Below are positions 5,604 to 7,047 of a DNA stretch of 7,047 nt, in pieces. A program made the position numbers and the translations under genes. Numbering within the stretch: the stretch's first letter is position 1; every line of letters starts with the position of its first letter. The notes beneath the pieces are model-generated. The model did no database searches and was not told the DNA's origin. It saw only the letters and a program-made list of their open reading frames with translations. Origin of the DNA: Lentzea sp. (GTDB lineage Bacteria > Actinomycetota > Actinomycetes > Mycobacteriales > Pseudonocardiaceae); contig JASLAV010001228.1 in NCBI GenBank assembly GCA_030146905.1, forward strand, positions 1 to 7,047. Reading direction: 5' to 3'.

Positions 5604-5950
5604 ACCGACCAGGGCGGCGTGATCGTCCGCCCGTCGGCCAGCGTGCCCTCGATCCCCACCGACGTCGCGACCAGGACCCGTGCGGGTCCTCCGGTCAGCG
5701 ACAGTTCGGTGCCGGGCCGGACCACGATCGCGTCACCGGCCGACGCGGTCCGCCCCTGGATCGTCACCGAGCCGGACAGCACGTAGAACACCTCCTCCTT
5801 CGACACGGTGTGAGGTGCGCCCTCGCCCCCTTCCGGCACGTCGACCGTCCACATCGCGATCTCGGAACTGCCGCGCGACGGCACGGCCAGCGACCTGAAC
5901 TCGAACCCGCCGAACGAGTGCGGAACAGCGGAATCCCCCGTGATGAGCAA
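5600..5950 (-). CDS. Small cupin-domain protein
   Basis: This 116-residue single-domain cupin starts at TTG 5950, which has GGAGG (minus strand, 5960-5956) 5 bases upstream and yields the family-like N-terminus ITGDSAVPHSFGGFEF. The upstream in-frame TTG 5971 lies inside the operator region and has no such site. Cupin motif 1 is PHTVSKEEVFYVLSG (residues 46-60) and motif 2 is GDAIVVRPGTEL (72-83). The usual metal ligands are incomplete. H47 and a Glu at 52/53 are present, but the second His of motif 1 and the His of motif 2 are absent, so metal binding and enzymatic activity are doubtful. The protein ends TPPWSV, a tail I recall in small actinobacterial cupins. It is divergent from the MarR gene and shares an operator region with it, so it is the likely target of that regulator. 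Substrate unknown. Confidence 0.85.
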   Translation of the reverse strand: MLITGDSAVPHSFGGFEFRSLAVPSRGSSEIAMWTVDVPEGGEGAPHTVSKEEVFYVLSGSVTIQGRTASAGDAIVVRPGTELSLTGGPARVLVATSVGIEGTLADGRTITPPWSV

Positions 5951-5955
5951 GACGA

Positions 5956-5960
5956 CCTCC
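5956..5960 (-). promoter_or_regulatory. Shine-Dalgarno site for the cupin
   Basis: GGAGG on the minus strand stands 5 bases before TTG 5950. It decides the start against TTG 5971 and TTG 5962, neither of which has a properly spaced site. Confidence 0.6.
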
Positions 5961-5964
5961 AATA

Positions 5965-5993
5965 TGGTCAACCTAGTTGTCTAACCTTAGAAT
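5965..5993 (+). promoter_or_regulatory. Candidate promoter for the MarR gene
   Basis: TGGTCA (5965-5970) and TAGAAT (5988-5993) are 17 bases apart and match the -35 and -10 consensus at 4 and 5 of 6 positions respectively. This is the only A/T-rich stretch in the window and lies just upstream of the MarR gene. The -35 overlaps the first operator-like site. A cupin promoter must also lie in this gap, but I cannot place it with confidence. Confidence 0.4.
5967..5981. promoter_or_regulatory. MarR operator-like site 1
   Basis: GTCAAC-CTA-GTTGTC is a near-palindrome (5 of 6 paired bases in each arm) lying just upstream of the cupin ribosome site. The same half-sites with a different 3-base centre occur 30 bp away, so this is probably a binding site for the dimeric MarR protein encoded next door. 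Confidence 0.6.
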
Positions 5994-5998
5994 AAGGT
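5984..5998. promoter_or_regulatory. Perfect inverted repeat between the two operators
   Basis: ACCTTA-GAA-TAAGGT is a perfect 6-base inverted repeat with a 3-base centre. It overlaps the candidate -10 box and the first two bases of operator site 2. It may be a third, different-sequence protein site, or simply part of the A/T-rich promoter core. Confidence 0.4.
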
Positions 5999-6011
5999 CA
6001 ACCAGGTTGTC
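5997..6011. promoter_or_regulatory. MarR operator-like site 2
   Basis: GTCAAC-CAG-GTTGTC has the same arms as site 1 and starts exactly 30 bp after it, about three helical turns, placing both sites on one face of the DNA. It ends 4 bases before the MarR ribosome site, where a bound repressor would block the MarR transcript. Confidence 0.6.
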
Positions 6012-6015
6012 CAGT

Positions 6016-6021
6016 AGGAGG
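6016..6021 (+). promoter_or_regulatory. Shine-Dalgarno site for the MarR gene
   Basis: AGGAGG stands 4 bases before ATG 6026 and supports that start. Confidence 0.7.
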
Positions 6022-6025
6022 CGCG

Positions 6026-6475
6026 ATGGAACCGGTGCCGGTCCTGCTGGCGATGACGTACCGCGCCATGGGCGACGAGTTCCACGACCGGCTCGAGCAG
6101 ATCGGCCTCGAACCGCTCAGGCCTGCCCACGGCTACGTCTTCCGGTTCCTCAAGGACCGGCGCGCCACCACCGTCGACATCGGACAGCACCTCGGCGTCA
6201 CCAAGCAGGCGGCGGCGAAGATCGTCAACGAGCTCGACGGGTGGGGGTACGTGCTCAGGGAGCCGCACCCCACCGACAAGCGCGCCCAGTACGTCGCGCT
6301 GACGACCAAGGGCCGCGACTACCTGAAGCTCGCCGACAACCTGTGGGCGGACATCGAGGCGGAGATGGCGGAGGCGGTCGGGGCCACGACGCTCGACACC
6401 ATCAGGACCGGCCTCGCCGCGTACCTGCGGCACGTGCGCGGCGAGGACACGCCAGGACTGCGTCCGGTCTGGTAG
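6026..6475 (+). CDS. MarR-family winged-helix transcriptional regulator
   Basis: This 149-residue regulator has the MarR layout: N-terminal dimerisation helices, a helix-turn-helix around residues 48-70 with recognition helix GVTKQAAAKIVNEL (57-70), a wing at about 78-92 (REPHPTDKRAQYVALT) carrying the typical D84-x-R86, and C-terminal dimer helices. The protein contains no Cys, so it is not a thiol-redox sensor of the OhrR type. A small-molecule ligand is more likely, but nothing in the sequence shows which. The ATG 6026 start is fixed by AGGAGG. The gene is divergent from the cupin with two matching operator-like sites between them, suggesting repression of both genes and autoregulation. 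Its stop lies 4 bases from the end of the convergent transporter gene. Confidence 0.92.
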   Translation: MEPVPVLLAMTYRAMGDEFHDRLEQIGLEPLRPAHGYVFRFLKDRRATTVDIGQHLGVTKQAAAKIVNELDGWGYVLREPHPTDKRAQYVALTTKGRDYLKLADNLWADIEAEMAEAVGATTLDTIRTGLAAYLRHVRGEDTPGLRPVW

Positions 6476-6479
6476 CGCG

Positions 6480-7046
6480 TCAGAACACCTGCCACAACGC
6501 CACGAGCCCGAACCCGGCGAAGAGCACCCCGGCCACGCGCTGGATCCAGTGCGTCGGCAACCGCCCGGCGAGCTTGCGGCCCACCAGCACGGCGAGCCCG
6601 GCCACGGCCACGAGCGCCAGCCACGCGCCGAGCCCGACCATCAGCGGCGCCCCGTACCGCGCGGTGATACCGGCGGTCGCGAGCTGCGACGCGTCACCCC
6701 ACTCGGCCGCGAACAGCACGCCGAACGACGTCAGCGCCGCCCGCCAGAACGGCACCTCGGAACGCACGCCCGCCTCGTCGGCCGAGTCGTCGTCACGTGA
6801 GAAACCCTCCTTGAGCAGCATGAACGCGCCCACGCCGAACAGCACGGCGACGACGAGAGCCACCACGCGGTCCGGCAGCAGGGTGATGACCGAGCCGAAC
6901 GCCGCGGCGACGACGCTCTGCACGGCGAAGGCCACCACGACGCCCGTGAACACCGGCCAGGCGCGGTAGCGCGTGGTCAGCACCAGGGTCGCGACCATGG
7001 TCTTGTCGGGGAGCTCGACGAGGAACACCACCGCGAAGGCGGTGAG
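6480..7046 (-). CDS. GDT1/TMEM165-type (UPF0016) membrane transporter, N-terminus cut by window edge
   Basis: The visible 188 residues show the two-fold repeated architecture of the GDT1 family, which exports or exchanges divalent cations such as Mn2+ or Ca2+ across the membrane. The first signature is ELPDKT (visible residues 11-16), the actinobacterial form of E-x-G-D-K-[ST]. The second is EWGDAS (115-120), with Ala replacing the Lys. About five or six hydrophobic helices are visible, split by a short acidic linker (RDDDSADEAG). The first visible residues, LTAFAVVFLVELPDKT, read in frame to the window edge, so the true start lies outside. GTG 7031 is internal to this helix and should not be taken as the start. 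The gene converges on MarR with no room for a terminator between them. Ion specificity cannot be read from the sequence. Confidence 0.9.
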   Translation of the reverse strand, partial: LTAFAVVFLVELPDKTMVATLVLTTRYRAWPVFTGVVVAFAVQSVVAAAFGSVITLLPDRVVALVVAVLFGVGAFMLLKEGFSRDDDSADEAGVRSEVPFWRAALTSFGVLFAAEWGDASQLATAGITARYGAPLMVGLGAWLALVAVAGLAVLVGRKLAGRLPTHWIQRVAGVLFAGFGLVALWQVF

Positions 7047-7047
7047 G

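Noticed and set aside
5951..5971. Upstream TTG 5971 as the cupin start
   Set aside because: It would add MTILEVV, encoded within the operator and ribosome-site region, and it has no Shine-Dalgarno sequence. TTG 5950 has GGAGG at 5 bases and a family-like N-terminus.
6026..6475. Redox-sensing (OhrR-type) role for the MarR protein
   Set aside because: The protein has no cysteine.
1..7047. Insertion sequence, integrase or attachment site explaining the repeat
   Set aside because: No transposase or recombinase coding sequence and no terminal inverted repeats were seen flanking the array.

Overview
The window is high-GC DNA with strong G/C preference at third codon positions, GTG/TTG starts and chains of overlapping stop/start codons. 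This fits a chromosomal segment from an actinomycete. A Pseudonocardiaceae-like host is plausible, but that is an impression from codon style and gene content, not a determination.

Positions 1-5603 (+ strand) look like one translationally coupled operon. It begins with the 3' end of a gene that is probably a SWIM zinc-finger protein. Next come three tandem, mutually similar small ORFs of 57, 69 and 67 codons. They are followed by a DUF5691-type HEAT-like protein, a MoxR-type AAA+ ATPase, a DUF5682 protein and a small acidic protein. Every junction is a stop/start overlap: ATGA or GTGA everywhere except the 8-base overlap between the ATPase and DUF5682 genes. The gene set resembles the E. coli yehL-yehM-yehP-yehQ group (MoxR ATPase, DUF5682, VWA protein, SWIM protein). 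The VWA protein normally expected beside DUF5682 is absent from the window. The working hypothesis is a MoxR ATPase remodelling system with DUF5682 and DUF5691 partners; its biological function is unknown.

Positions 5600-6475 hold a divergent pair: a small cupin on the minus strand and a MarR-family regulator on the plus strand. Their roughly 75-base gap carries two near-identical operator-like sites (GTCAAC-N3-GTTGTC) exactly 30 bp apart, with a further perfect inverted repeat between them. This points to an autoregulated MarR switch controlling the cupin. The cupin and the small acidic gene converge and share the four bases CTAG as their two stop codons.

Positions 6480-7047 (minus strand) hold a GDT1/TMEM165-type (UPF0016) membrane transporter, cut at its N-terminus by the window edge and converging on the MarR gene with 4 bases between them.

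The most unusual part is 163-754. Here a roughly 170-206 bp unit is repeated three times between two operon genes, and each copy preserves an open frame, a Shine-Dalgarno box at the same distance and a 4-base overlap with the next frame. No stretch longer than 300 bases lacks an assigned feature.
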